Assembly (NCBI GenBank): GCA_949128115.1
Contig: OX421967.1
Coordinates: 4,082,070 to 4,146,069, forward strand
From: Anaspis maculata
Lineage: Eukaryota; Arthropoda; Insecta; Coleoptera; Scraptiidae
Direction of reading: 5' to 3'
Length of the DNA: 64,000 nucleotides
Shown here one piece after another: positions 30,770 through 42,519 of this stretch (position 1 is its first letter; every line of letters starts with the position of its first letter). The notes beneath the pieces are model-generated. The model ran no database searches, was not told where the DNA came from, and saw only the letters and a list, made by a program, of their open reading frames with translations. Made by a program: the position numbers and the translations under genes.

Positions 30770-33700
30770 TTTTCTAAACCTTATGAAGATAGGCTTACGC
30801 CCCTAATTGGCCCCTGGGAAGGTTTTACACGCGAAACCACGGCTTTGACATAATACTGGGGTTGTGATTTTTTCCCGGTTTTTACATGGCATGGTCAACA
30901 AATGTACCTAAGCTTGTGCCCCTTATCGGCCCCTGAAAAATGTCCCAGTCGGAAAACTTGGGTTGTGCCGGCCCAAATCGAAGCTCTGGCGATACTGATT
31001 CTGTTGGTATTCTTTTCAATTTTCCATCTTGAGCTCTGACAGAGCTACGGATAAAAGTCAAGTTTTTCCAGGAAGAGGGCCAGGAAGAAATATGAATTAG
31101 TCTTATTCTGATAAAGAGTGTCTGAAAAACTGCTTTTATTGTTTCTCAAGAAAGTGGGAGACTAGTGAATTTTTTGCCATTTTTCCAGGATAAAAAAAAA
31201 ACAAAGCGTCCAGTCGATAGAGTCAACGAATCTGGGCTTTCGCCCCTGATAGGCCCCTGGAAAAGTTTCAGTTGCAAAACTGTAGGTGTGACGGCTCAAA
31301 TCAAAGCTCTGGCGATACTGTTTCCGTTGGTATTCTCTTTAATTTTCCATCTTGAGCTCTGACAGAGCTACGGATAAAAGTCAAGCTTTTTCAGGAAAAA
31401 AGGCCAGGAAGAAATATGAATTAGTCTTATTTTGATTAGAAGCGTCAGAAAAACTGCTTTTATTGTTTCTCAAGAAAGTGGGGGACTAGTGAATTTTTTG
31501 CCGATTTATTCAGGATAAAAAGAAACAAAGTCGTCAAGTCTCTAGAGTCAACGAATCCGGGCTTTAGCCCCTAATAGGCCCCTGGAAAAGTTTCTCTTGC
31601 AAACTATGGTTGTGGAGGCTCAAATCAAAGCTCTGGCGATACTGATTCCGTTGGTATTCTTTTAAATTTTCCATCTTGAGCTCTGACAAAGCTACGGATG
31701 AAGGTCAAGTTTTTTCAGGAAGAGGGCCAGGAAGAAATATGAATCAGTCTTATTCTGATTAAGAGCGTCTGAAAAACTGCTTTTATTGTTCCTCAGGAAA
31801 GTGGAGGACTAGTGAATTTTTTGTCGATTTTTCCAGGATAAAAAAAAAAACAAAGTCGTCAAGTCTATAGAGTCAACGAATCTGGGCTTTCGCCCCTAAT
31901 AGGCCCCTGAAAAAGTTTCAGTTGCAAAACTATGGTTGTGACGGCTCAAATCAAAACTCTGGCGATACTGATTCCGTTGGTATTCTCTTCAATTTTCCAT
32001 CTTGAGCTTCGACAGTCAAGTTTTAACAACTGATTCCGTTGTTATTCTCTTCAATTTTTCATCTTCAGCTCTGACAAAGCTACGGATAAAAGTCAAGTTT
32101 TTCCAGAAAGAGGGCCAGGAAGAAATATGAATTAGTCTTATTCTGATTAGGAGCGTCTGAAAAACTGCTTTTATTGTTCCTCAAGAAAGTGGGGGACTAG
32201 TGATTTGCCGATTTTTCCAGGATAAAAAAAAAACAAAGTCGTCAAGTCTATAGAGTCAACGAATCTGGGCTTTCGCCCCTAATAGGCCCCTGGAAAAGTT
32301 TCAGTTGCAAAACTATGATTGTGACGGCTCAAATCAGAGCTCTGGCGAAACTGATTCCATTGTTATTCTCTTCAATTTTTCATCTTCAGCTCTGACAAAG
32401 CTACGGATAAAAGTCAAGTTTTACCAGGAATAGGGCCAGGAAGATATATGAATTAGTCTTATTCTGATTAAGAGCGTCTGAAAAACTGCTTTTATTGTTT
32501 CTCAAGAAAGTGGGGGACTAGTGAATTTTTTGCCGATTTTTCCAGGATAAAAAAAAAACAAAGTCGTCAAGTCCATAGAGTCAACGAATCTGGGCTTTCG
32601 CCCCTAATAGGCCCCTGGAAAAGTTTTACTCGCGAAAACTATGGTTGTGACGGCTCAAATCAAAGCTCTAGCGATACTGATTCCGTTGGTATTCTTTCCA
32701 ATTTTCCATCTTGAGCTCTGACAAAGCTACGGATAAAAGTCAAGTTTTACCAGGAAGAGGGCCAGGAAGAAGTAAGAATTAGTCTTATTCTGATTAAGAG
32801 CGTCTGAAATACTGCTTTTATTGTTTCACAAGAAAGTGGGGGACTAGTGAATTTTTTGCCGATTTTTCCATGATGAAAAAAAAAAACCAAATCGTTGAGT
32901 CTATAGAGTCAACGAATCTGGGCTTTCGCCCCTAATAGACCCCTGGAAAAGTTGCACTCGCAAAACTATGGTTGTGACGGCTCAAATCAAAGCTCTGGCA
33001 ATACTGATTCCATTGATATTGTTTAAAATTTTAATCTTGAGGTCTGACAGAACTACGACTAAAAATTGGGGTTTTTCCTAAAAATCAGAAGGAAACATAA
33101 GACGGTCTTTTCAATTCGAAGCGTTTGAATAGCTATTTCCTTATATTCTCCAAGAAAGTTAGACCCAAATGGAATTGTTATAATATCTCACAGTAAAACT
33201 CAGGTAGCCAAGCTTGCGCCCCTAGTGGCCCCTGGAAAATGTCTTTATAGCAAAACTAGAGTTGTGCCGGCTCAAATTGAAGGTCTTGCTTCACTTATTC
33301 GATTGCTATTTTTGCAGTTTTGTATTTCCAGTTCCAACATAGCTAGCTGCGAATGACAATATCGAGTTTTTGCTAGGAACCAGGCCAGGAGGAAATATGG
33401 AATAGTCTCATTCTGATTAGGAGCGTTTGAATAGCTCTTTTCCTTGTTCCACAAGCAAGTAAGGTACTGGTAAATTTTTTTCAGATTTTTACAGGATAAA
33501 GCCAACAAATCTGCGTTTACGTCCCTAATCGTCCCTTGGAAGAGTTTTGATAGCAAAACTAGGGTTGTGACGATTCAGATCATAGCTCTGGCTGTACTGA
33601 CTCCCTTGGTATTCAAAAAAAAAATATCTTGAGCTCTGACAGAGCTATGGATAAAAATCGATTTTTTCCTGGGGGCCAGAAAGAAATATAAGTCAGTCTT

Positions 33701-35180
33701 ATTTTTGTTGAGAGTGTTTCAAAAGCTATTTTCAGTGTTTCTCAAGAGAATAAGGTACTAGTGATTTTTTTCATTTATTTCCAGAGTAAAATGGCCAATC
33801 TAGCCTTGCGACCCTAATCGGCCCCTAGAAAATGTTTCAATCAAAAATCCAAGGTTGTGACGGCTCAAATAAGAGCTTTTGTTTCACTAATTCTGAAGAT
33901 TTTCCTTTTAATTTCTCATCTTGAGCTTTGACAGGGCTACGAAAAAAAAATCAAGTTTTTCTAGGAATCAGAAGGGGAGATGTGATAATCTGATTCTGAT
34001 TCAGAGCGTCTCAAAACTGTTTCCATTGTCTCTCAAGAAAGTAAGGCTTTGTTCAATTTCTCTCCATTTTTCTCAGAATGAAGCCAACGAACCCAGGCTT
34101 GCGTCCCTAATCGGTCCCTGGAAAATACCTACATTGCAAACTTAGGGTTGTGACGGCTCAAATTGGAGCTATCGCTTCACTGATTCTGTTACAACTCTCA
34201 AGAAATTTTCATCTTGTACTCTGCGAGAGCTACGGTTGAGATATGAGTTTTCTTAGGGCCAGAAACAAACACGAGTTCAGTCTTTATTCTGATTAAGAGC
34301 CTCTGAAACCCTGTTTTCATTGTTTCTCAAACATCCAAGATTCTAAAAAACTTTCTCCGATTTTTCCCAGAGTGAACCCAACATATCTAGGCTCGCGACT
34401 CTAATTGGCCCCTAGAAATATGTTTCAATCGCAAAATTAGGGTTGTGACGTCTCAGACCAGAGCTCTTGCTATACTGATTCCCTTACAATTTTTTCCAAT
34501 ATTCCATTTTGAGCTCTGACAGAGCCACAGACTAAAATCGAATTTCATGAATCTCCTTCTAAATATTTAGTTCAGAACATTCCAAAAACCGTTTTCATAG
34601 TTTCAGAAAAAAAGTGAGGCACTAGTGGATTTTCTCTGATTTTTTCAAGTGAACTGACTGAATCTAGGCTTGCGACCCTAAACTGCCCCTAGGAAAATTT
34701 TACTCGCAAAACCAGGGTTGTGCCGGCTCAAATGAAAGCTCTGGCTGTACTGATTTCGTTGGTAGTTTTTTTAATTTTTCATCTTGAACTCTGACTTGCG
34801 CCCCTAATCGGCCCCTGGAAAATGTTTTAATCGCAAAACTAAGGTTGTGACGGCTCAAATTCAAGCTCTTGCTATGCTGATTCATTTTCAATTTTTTTTT
34901 TTCAATTTTAAATCGTAAACTCTGACACAGCTGAGGATAGAAAAGAGTTTCTTTCTGGGAGTCAGGAGAAAATATGGGAAAATCTCGTTGTGACTCAGAG
35001 CACTGCAGAAGCCGTGTTCATTGTTCCGAAACAAAGTGGAATACAAATGATTTTTTCCCGGTTTATCCCCGAGATTTCCAGAGTGAAGCAACGAATCTTT
35101 TCTTGCGACCCTAATCGGTCCCTATAAAAGGCTTCAATCTCAAAACTAGGGTTGTGGCAGCTCAAATCAGGGTTCGATTA
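30770..35180 (+). repeat. Satellite array, 327-bp unit, in gene B intron
   Basis: The unit is marked by TTCGCCCCTAATAGGCCCCT, then AACTATGGTTGTGACGGCTC, GAGCTCTGACAAAGCTACGG, AGGGCCAGGAAGAAATATGA and GTGGGGGACTAGTGAATTTT. Starts of the first mark fall at about 30914, 31241, 31567, 31892, 32274, 32599 and 32927, spacings of 325-328 with one at 382 caused by a partial internal duplication (about 32000-32060). Units are alike in 31-33 kb and increasingly diverged and shortened (about 290-300 bp) beyond 33.2 kb. Open frames across it (31165, 33272, 33921, 34700, 34888) are unit-derived. Confidence 0.88.
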
Positions 35181-35184
35181 TAAT

Positions 35185-35670
35185 TGAGACGATCGTTTTA
35201 AAACACACACTGTTCATTACTGCGTACTACAATAAATACACGCCAACAATCATCTTCTTGGAAATATCGTAGGTACTTTGCTTTCATCCGCTCGCTACCA
35301 CTTCGCATTCCAATTCAATACCGCTCATGAGATGACGTTTGATGCCTTTTATAGGTCCGACCAGTTCATCCCGGATGTTCCATGCATTCTCCAGTAGTTT
35401 CCACAGTGACCCGTCATACGGTTTCCATACGACTCCCGAAAAATCTTGCACATCACCCGTATAATTCTGCCGTGCTCTAGAACCGGCGCCTCCGCCAACA
35501 TGAGCAGATGTGTCTCGATGGAGCGTTGGAGGTCCCCTATGTCAAGCCATCGCGTATACTTCTGGAAATGTCCAGAGCTCCGCACTTGTATCTACACCGC
35601 TACATGACGGATGGAAGAATCTAGAATGATCGCGTGTTTACCAGAATGCACGGGATCGCCGCTCGTAACA
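35185..35670 (-). mobile_element. Solo LTR of an LTR retrotransposon
   Basis: 486 bp, starting TGTTACGAGC on the minus strand and ending CGATCGTCTCA, giving the TG...CA ends of an LTR. A TATAAAA box (rc of 35347-35353) sits inside. It interrupts the satellite array. No internal retroelement genes adjoin it, so it is a solo LTR. A clear target duplication was not identified. A 79-codon minus-strand frame (35349-35585) lies within it and is not taken as a gene. A partial copy occurs at 39686-39879. Confidence 0.6.
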
Positions 35671-35689
35671 ATATGATATGATCTCGTTC

Positions 35690-38100
35690 TAACTCGGACC
35701 ATTCCAAAAGCTGTTTCTATTGTTCCTCCAGAAATCAAGGTATTAGCGATATTTCTCTGTTGTTTTTAGAGTAAATGTAACGAGTCTTGTTTGCGTCCCT
35801 AATCGAACCCTAGAAAAGGCTCCAATTGCAAAACTGGGGCTTTGACGGCTCAAACCAGAGCTCTTGCTCTACTGATTCCATGGGGTCCGCTAGCCCCATT
35901 TCGCTAGCGAAGGTTTCCGTTGTTTCTCAAGAAAGTGAAGTATTAACGAGTTTTTCTCGATTTTTTCAGAGGAAAGTTGACCAATTTAAGCTTGCGACCC
36001 TAATCGGCCCCTTGAAAAAATTTCAATCGCAAAATTCTGGTTGTGACAGGTAAGTTTTGCCAGTCACATATGAAAATCAAATTTCTCTAGGGGCCCTAAC
36101 ATACGAACCAATAACCAATCTGGTTTTATCCCAGCATCAGAAAAGCTTCTTGTATTGTTCCGGAAGAAGTGAAATTTCTGGTAATTTTTTTTCTCAAGCT
36201 ATTTGAGTGAAATCGAAAAGTTGAACCAGCGTCCCTGACGGCTCGAACTGAAGCTCTTGTTGCACTGATTTTGAAACTTTCAATCCGATATTCACAAATT
36301 TTCGAAGTAAAACTGACAAAGCGTCCCTTACTGGCTTCTGAAGAAAGATTCAATTTCAAAAATGTGGTTGTGAGTCTCAAACTGGAGCTATTGCTGCATG
36401 GATTGCAGTGAAACTATCTCCAATTTTCCATATCGACAGTCTTTCAACAAGTGTAGGACTTGCTGAAATTATTGGAGACACCACTCCAACTTTCAGATAA
36501 CTCCCAGATATTGGACAGAACTGAATATTTTCACAAATCTTTCTGTCATAGAAAGCACAGTTGAACCAGCGTCCCTAGCTGTCGCCTGGAAAATAACTTT
36601 AGTAATCACAAGACCGGGGTTGCGACAGCTCCAACTGAAGCTATTGTCGCACTGATTTTGAAACATTCAATCCATATTCACAAATTCTCAAAGTAAAACT
36701 GATGAGGCGTCCCTTACTGGCTTCTAAAAAAAAGCTCCAATTTCAAAAATGTGGTTGTGAGTCTTGAACTGGAGCTATTGATGCAATGATTGCAGTGAAA
36801 TTATTCTCAATTTTCTATATCGACAGTCTTTCTACAAGTGGAGGACTTGCTGAAATTATTAGAGACACCACTCTAACTTTCAGATAACTTCCAGATACTT
36901 AGAACTGGATATTTTTATCAATTTTTCTATCATAGGAAGCACTTTCAAAAGTGTAGGTTTTTTTTCCGAATTATAGGAGAAAAACTGGAGTATAGCTTCC
37001 ATCTCTGGTCCCTGAAAAACATCTCTACTGTATCTACAAGCCGAGTTTGGCTTGGTGGCACCTTGAATTGGAGCTTCCTGTCGACCGATTCCACTATCGA
37101 TTTTTTCAGTTTTCGAAATAAATGTTTTGTTAAGTTACAAATGGAATTCTAATTCTCATAGGAAGCGCCACAGGGATGTCAACAAATTTGATTTCATCTG
37201 AAACATTCGAGAAGCCTTGGTCTGCTACGATTTTTTCCGAATTCTTAGAAGAGAAATTGATAGTGTCAGACTTCCGTCCCTAGCTGGTCCCTGAATTTAT
37301 TACTACTTCAAAACCCGACTTATGATACCTCCAAAGCTCTTGCCCCACTGAATTCGAAAGTATTTTTCACAATTTTTCAGCTTGAATTTTGACAGAGCTA
37401 CACGTAAAAATAAATTTTTTCTACTCGACAATAGTAATCAACGATAATTCTCACTGATCTGATTTGAACCCAAATAAATTGAAAAGCTGCTTCCAGAACC
37501 ATTTTTGTTCATCTCAATATATATTTTCTTTTAATTAGAGTTTTACCAGTGTTGAAATCAAGTTTTCTTCAGAGGACAAGAGCGAAAACAAAGTTTGATC
37601 TTCATTTGGGAGCCAGTTGAAACGCTGCTCCAAGCACGATTTTTTCTAAATTTTCAGGAATAGAGGACTAGGGACTGACAAAACCGAGCTAGCGTCCCTA
37701 TCGGCCCTTTAGAAAATGCCGTTTCAATAAAAGGGATATTGCGGCTCAAATTGAAACTCTTGCCCAACTGATTTTGATACCTACCAATCCTCTCAATTTT
37801 TCACATCGAGTTTACATTCAGTTACAAATTAATTTTTTTTCAATTGAAAGTCACGCTAAAAAAATTGACGTATCTCGCTAGTTTTAAGCATCCAAAACTC
37901 CAGTTCCAGCACGGATTTTTTCGAATTTTCATAAATGGAGTTGGAAAGGTTACACCAGCGTCCCTAGCTGGCCCCTAGATATATTCTCACTGTAAAACGC
38001 TGCTTGTGATACCTCAAATTGAAGCTCTTGACAGGCTGATTACGGAAAATATTCTCATAGATTTTTACCTTGACATTTAGAAGAGTTACATGCAAAAAAG
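35690..38100 (+). repeat. Diverged continuation of gene B intron satellite
   Basis: Degraded units keep the GCGTCCCTA...GGCCCCT and TTGTGACGGCTCAAA...GAGCTCTTG marks (35795, 35995, 37270, 37690, 37965). A stronger local duplication spans 36233-36515 and 36628-36900, offset about 385 bp, with TTCAATTTCAAAAATGTGGT in both. No exon was recognised between here and 38161. Confidence 0.7.
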
Positions 38101-38160
38101 TGATTTCACCTTCATAAAAGCCAGCGTGATTTGATTAGCTATTCTGAATTGAAAGCTTAC

Positions 38161-38350
38161 CCCTTTCATGTCAGCTACAACTATCAGTCCATCGGGTGGG
38201 CTGGGCTCCCTGTTTTGGGACACATCCAGGACCATGTACGCCATCTTGAGCATGGGAATCAAGCGAAACTCCTTGGGATTCGTGTTGCCCAGCCTGAAGA
38301 AATGGATGACGTCATTCTGATCGGTTCTTTGGGGAATACTCGACATGTAC
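38161..38350 (-). CDS. Gene B, CRAL-TRIO protein, second coding exon
   Basis: 190 bp: one base completing a split codon plus 63 codons. Acceptor TTGTTTCCCAG, donor AAAGGG|GTAAGC. It contains QNDVIHFFRLG, RLIPMLKMAYMVLDVS and PPDGLIVVADMKG, the first half of the CRAL-TRIO domain. It is two codons longer than the equivalent exons of genes A and C. The preceding intron is 106 bp. A 138-codon plus-strand frame across this and the next exon is a shadow. Confidence 0.93.
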
Positions 38351-38456
38351 CTGGGAAACAAAACAGCATAAAAATCTTTTATGGCCGAAAAAAAAAATGG
38401 AATGCGAATCAAGGTAGTCTTCAATGGAAATCCCAAAGCCATCCAGCTATACTCAC

Positions 38457-38735
38457 AATAATTCCGAAGCCGAAACCAGATCCGGCGTCAATTCGCGATC
38501 GTCGAATGTCGCCGGTGTGTTTTTCTTGCATTTCAAGTAGGCTTTGATCGTGGTTTTTGTCATTTCCACGTCGTTCTGGCAACTCAACAGGAAGATAATC
38601 ACCATTTCCTCCGGCATTTCCGGGACGATATCCTCCTCGGCCAGCCAGGATTTGATAGCGTCCACCAGAATCTGGCTGGTCCTTTCTTCGTCCAGCACGG
38701 TCTTCGCCTCAAACGTGTACATCGAGGTGTACATT
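38457..38735 (-). CDS. Gene B, CRAL-TRIO protein, first coding exon
   Basis: 92 codons plus two bases from ATG (minus, 38732-38734) to donor TTATT|GTGAGT. The peptide has the CRAL-TRIO N-terminal helical domain: LDEERTSQILVDAIKSWL, PEEMVIIFLLSCQNDVEMTK, TIKAYLKCKK. A polypyrimidine-rich acceptor TTGTTTTGTTTTAG lies one base before the ATG, so a 5' untranslated exon further right is likely; it was not located. An in-frame extension through the intron to 38767 is open by chance. A second Met five codons in is an alternative start. The full gene B protein is then about 285 residues, close to the usual family size. Confidence 0.9.
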
Positions 38736-38739
38736 CTAA

Positions 38740-39685
38740 AACAAAACAAAAAAAATGTATTTTTCAAAAATTATCGTACCTAACCAGATCAATAGCTGAA
38801 GAATGCAGAACTAACACCCGACGGGAATTTTGATAAAGAAGATATTACTTGTTCGAATGCTGGCCGTGAAATGACCGCAAGGATGCCGAGAGTGTTTACA
38901 CCTTCCCAGAAGGTGGAGGAACGACGAGCCTAATTAAATACATTATTGTGGCTGCAAATATGCATAATTGGGTTTGGACTTGGGCAGGCAGGTTTTCCTT
39001 GATGGAAAAGTATGGATATTATCAAAATATGACAGAAAAACCTAATTAAAATCTGATTTGAAGGCGTACACCTAATTTGCATGACGTTATTGTTATTGAT
39101 GGCATCTTGATGATAATACTGCGCAAGCAACCGTAACATCAAAGCGCATTTTCGAAACGGTGGCATACAATCAAATGCATAACTCAGCACATTTGTCGAT
39201 GCGTAAACTGAGTAATAACAATTAATTATGAACGCCCCAGTTTCACGACGATCGGACGTATCAAGCTGGAAAGCAGTTCAAAATCTATACTCGGCAAGAT
39301 TTTCTTCGAAATTCTAAATTTTGCAAATTTGTGACATCAATAACACTCAAAAGAGCTTTACATGATCATGTTGGGACACCATTCATATAAAATATCTTAG
39401 TTTATAGTTTTACAAACCAGCACTATTATTTTCTATTTTGAGAAAGCATTTACATGATATCTATAGTTCATTAAGTTTTCACGCACGCAGGGCCGCCGAG
39501 AGGTTCGACGGGCCGCGATGTTGGATGTCACTTACGGGCCTCCAGGGCCTCCTTCAAATAAATAAATAAATTTAAATAAATAGACGAAACCAAAAATTCC
39601 AGCCTCAATAATATTAAAAGCAAGTGCTTTCGCTTCCTGAATAATCACACACCTTTCGCGTGCTTCTTGTGTGCTCCGGAATGTC
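38740..39685. other. Upstream flank of gene B, no gene seen
   Basis: Unique-looking AT-rich DNA that should hold gene B's promoter and 5' exon. No TATA box could be assigned. An AAATA tandem tract lies at 39557-39582. Confidence 0.4.
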
Positions 39686-39879
39686 TGCACCTCCGCCAAA
39701 ATGAACAGATGTGTCTTGATCGAGCGTTGAAGGTTCCATGTTTTCCAATTACCAAGCCATCACGTATATGCTGGAAACGTCAAGAACTCTGCACTTGTAT
39801 CTACACCGCGATCTTATGGACGGAAGAATCTAGAAAGATCGCGTGTTTACCAGAATGCACGGACTCGCCGCTCGTAACA
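39686..39879 (-). mobile_element. LTR fragment, related to the solo LTR at 35185
   Basis: Matches the 5' part (minus orientation) of the solo LTR: CTCCGCCAA(A/C)ATGA(A/G)CAGATGT at 39691 against 35489, and the terminal GCTCGTAACA ending at 39879 against 35670. The rest of the LTR is absent. Plus-strand frames here are not genes. Confidence 0.6.
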
Positions 39880-40684
39880 ATATATCACCTCCTGAACCAC
39901 CCTTACGGCGGCACTGCACGCACGTTATTCTTCAACTTTTCTATGTTTATTCACCTATTTGTTGTGTATTCTTTGTTATTCAGCAGCTCAATGTGTTGAG
40001 AAGATGTTTTTATAAAAACTTCATATGAGGGGCTCTGGAGAAAAGTTCCCAGATGTATAATAGCTTGCAGTATTTTATATAGCTGTACGGCAGTACGAGT
40101 GTACGTATACAGAGTGATTCGTATAATTCGCGGATAGAGTCCAAAACGATCTACAGAAGTGCTTGAATAGGCCAGAAACATGTACTTGGGAAAACAATAT
40201 TCTCTTTATTTTTTGAAATTTGAGGGGGGACGTGACACCTTCCATCTTTGTTACTTGAACCTATTCTTGTAGACTGTTAGGTCAGACTGAAATGGATTTT
40301 TTTTTTAACCATTGAATGAACTTTCAAATTTTATTTGGCAGATACTGTAACTGTCCTTACAGTGAGCTCTAAAAATTCAGTTGAAAACATTCTTCAGAAG
40401 AATTTTTATGCGAACGAATCGTGTTGATTTCTGCTCTGCAAACAATCTGTTAGGTCATTATGATCAAGAGCCATTTCTAAAGAAAACAGAAATTTCAAGT
40501 TTTCACTCACCGAGTCGCCCTGTACTGAATAGATCACATTTGGAAAGACTGCAAAGGTTCAAGAACATTCCTTTTCAGTCTGGCTCTTACAGTTTACATA
40601 CCTGATCAGCTAGTTAATTACGGTACCTAATTGTTCCAAATAACGAAGATGGGGGAGGTTCAATTCCCCCCATTTGATCCCCGT
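39880..40684. other. Intergenic, no gene seen
   Basis: Contains an ATACAGAGTGATTC sequence near 40109 (one base off the recurring CAGGGTG motif) but no clear element around it. Confidence 0.4.
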
Positions 40685-40930
40685 ATTCGCAAAAAAGTCG
40701 GTTGCGTTACCCCAAAACTTTCGAGTAGCAAGGAGCGTAGGGAATTTTTTTCACGATCCGTCACTTCAAGTGAGGAGTGGGAATTCGAGAGAAAGATTGA
40801 AACAAATGTGGATCATCTTTCATATTAATTCAACGGAAAATTCAAATTTTTCGGAAAAACTGGAATTTGCCCAAAAAACCTCGAAGCTTTTACTTTCCCG
40901 GCCCCACACCAACATGGAATGGAAATTAAT
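40685..40930 (-). repeat. Family Y fragment
   Basis: Contains CCCCAAAACTTTCGAGTAGC and the closing pattern of family Y in reverse (AAATTCAAATTTTTCGG at about 40839). Confidence 0.45.
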
Positions 40931-40984
40931 GTAATTATGTAGAAACAAGTTCAATGAAAATCATTCCACTAATTAGAGATTCCA

Positions 40985-41830
40985 ATATGGCGGCCAAGAT
41001 GACGGCAGATTGTTGGAATTTGGCTGGAGAATAAGAATGATCATACGAAACAAAGGTAAGTCCCAAACTCCTTGAAAATCGTTGAGTGATGAGAAATTTC
41101 AATATGGCGGCAGAGCATCATTTGTCCATAATCGGATGTATCTTGATGAAGATTAATCGAGAAACTCAAAATGGCGGACCAAAGATGACGGCCAAATGAC
41201 AAAAATCATTGGTCAAATGTATATGGTGAACACGTACGCATTTGATTGGCATTTGCACCACATCGATATCTCTTTTCGTTGAGGCATAACTCTCCTAGTT
41301 CTATCATTTTGAAACATGTTTGATATGGAGAATACAAGATGGCGGCGGGGCATCAATTGTCGAAAATTGAATGTATCTTAATGAAGTTCACATCGCATGC
41401 AAATTTCACTCAAATTGGACTACTTTCAAAGAAAATCAAAATGGCGGATCAAAGATGGCGGCCAAGTGACAAAAATAATCAGTCAACTTCATATTGTGGA
41501 CACGTATGCAATCAACCGGCGTTTGCACCACATCGATATCTCTTCTCGTTGAGGCATAATTCTCCTAGTTCTATCACTTCAAAACATGTTCAATAGTGAG
41601 AATACAAGATGGCGACGGGGTATCAATTGTCAAAAATTGGATAGACCTTGATGTGGTTCACATTGCCTGCAAGTTTCATTTCAATCGGATCACTTTTAGA
41701 GAAATTCAAAATGGCGGATCAAAGATAGCGGCAGAATAACAAAAAACCAAATATCAACTTGACATCCTGGACATATGTACTATTGATCAGCGTTTACACT
41801 ACACCGATATCTTCCTTTCCTGGGGAGTTA
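40985..41830 (+). repeat. Tandem array with ATGGCGGC motifs
   Basis: About three and a half units of 235-270 bp. Marks are AATACAAGATGGCG (41331, 41601), CAAAATGGCGGATCAAAGAT (41166 variant, 41437, 41706) and CACCACATCGATATCTCTT (41257, 41527). A (GGAC)n tract at 41841-41861 closes it. The 85-codon frame at 41339 is inside a unit. Confidence 0.75.
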
Positions 41831-41879
41831 TCCCGGGTACGGACGGACGGACGGACGGACAAAGTGAAGCTAAAAGCGC

Positions 41880-42130
41880 CTTTTTCCCATTTTTTGGGAA
41901 AGTGCGCTAAAAAGTTTCGTGATTTCACCGGACATATCCATTTTGAGGTTCCCCAAGATGATTTAGACCATTTCCAGAATGATGTCTGTCTGTCTGTGTG
42001 TCTCTCTATCTGTTCCACGACAACCGCTGAATCGTTTATCCGATCGACTTGAAATTTGGTATGCGAACATATTTTTTTCTGTGGAATGATCCCATCAGTT
42101 TTTGGCTGCTACTATGAAACAGGAGTTTCA
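41880..42130 (+). repeat. Family Y copy 4, left part
   Basis: Begins near the TTTTTGGGAAAGTGCG region, has CATTTTGAGGTTCCCC, the TCTG run and CCGATCGACTTGAAATTTGG, and breaks at 42130 where the Penelope-like element enters. It resumes at 44918. Confidence 0.7.
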
Positions 42131-42171
42131 GGAAAGGATCCGCCATCTCACAGAAGGATAATATGGATTAT

Positions 42172-42519
42172 AAATGATTGAACTGCACGCAGTCTTCCTT
42201 CAAAATGTTATTTATTTTATTCTGACCGGTTTCGAAGGTCTCTGGCCCTTCTTCGTCAGAGTGTAAAGCTATAAGATAAAATACATAAAGCAAGTACATA
42301 AAAGGAGAACGATAACATACCAAAAATGTATAAAATGATGGTATGAATAAAGTTTGTGTAAAAGATTTCAAATTCTTGAGATGTCAATAAAACAGTTATG
42401 ATGTTGTCATGGAAGGAAGGACAAAAGAACTTGATGGAAATGTATGAAATAATAGAGCTAATAATAATGGTACAAGGTGGGTGAAAAATTAATGAAAGGA
42501 TGGTTGATTAGAGAGGAAA
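42172..42519 (-). repeat. Penelope-like element terminal repeat, left
   Basis: Nearly identical to the reverse complement of 44570-44917. The outer end is AATGATTGAACTGCACGCAG; the inner end overlaps the C-terminal codons of the element's protein. It carries the hammerhead motif on the coding (minus) strand. Confidence 0.88.
42224..42259 (-). ncRNA. Hammerhead ribozyme motif, sense copy
   Basis: Identical core to the right-hand motif at 44830-44865: CTGACGA, a 5-bp stem II (GAAGG/CCTTC), GAAA, and the minimal self-complementary stem III ACCGGT with cleavage predicted after GTC. It is in sense with the element. Confidence 0.78.

Noticed and set aside
35349..35585. 79-codon minus-strand frame
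   Set aside because: It sits inside an LTR (TG...CA ends, TATA box); the sibling fragment does not keep it open.
38131..38547. 138-codon plus-strand frame
   Set aside because: It is antisense to two gene B exons and their 106-bp intron, whose splice sites and family motifs are clear.
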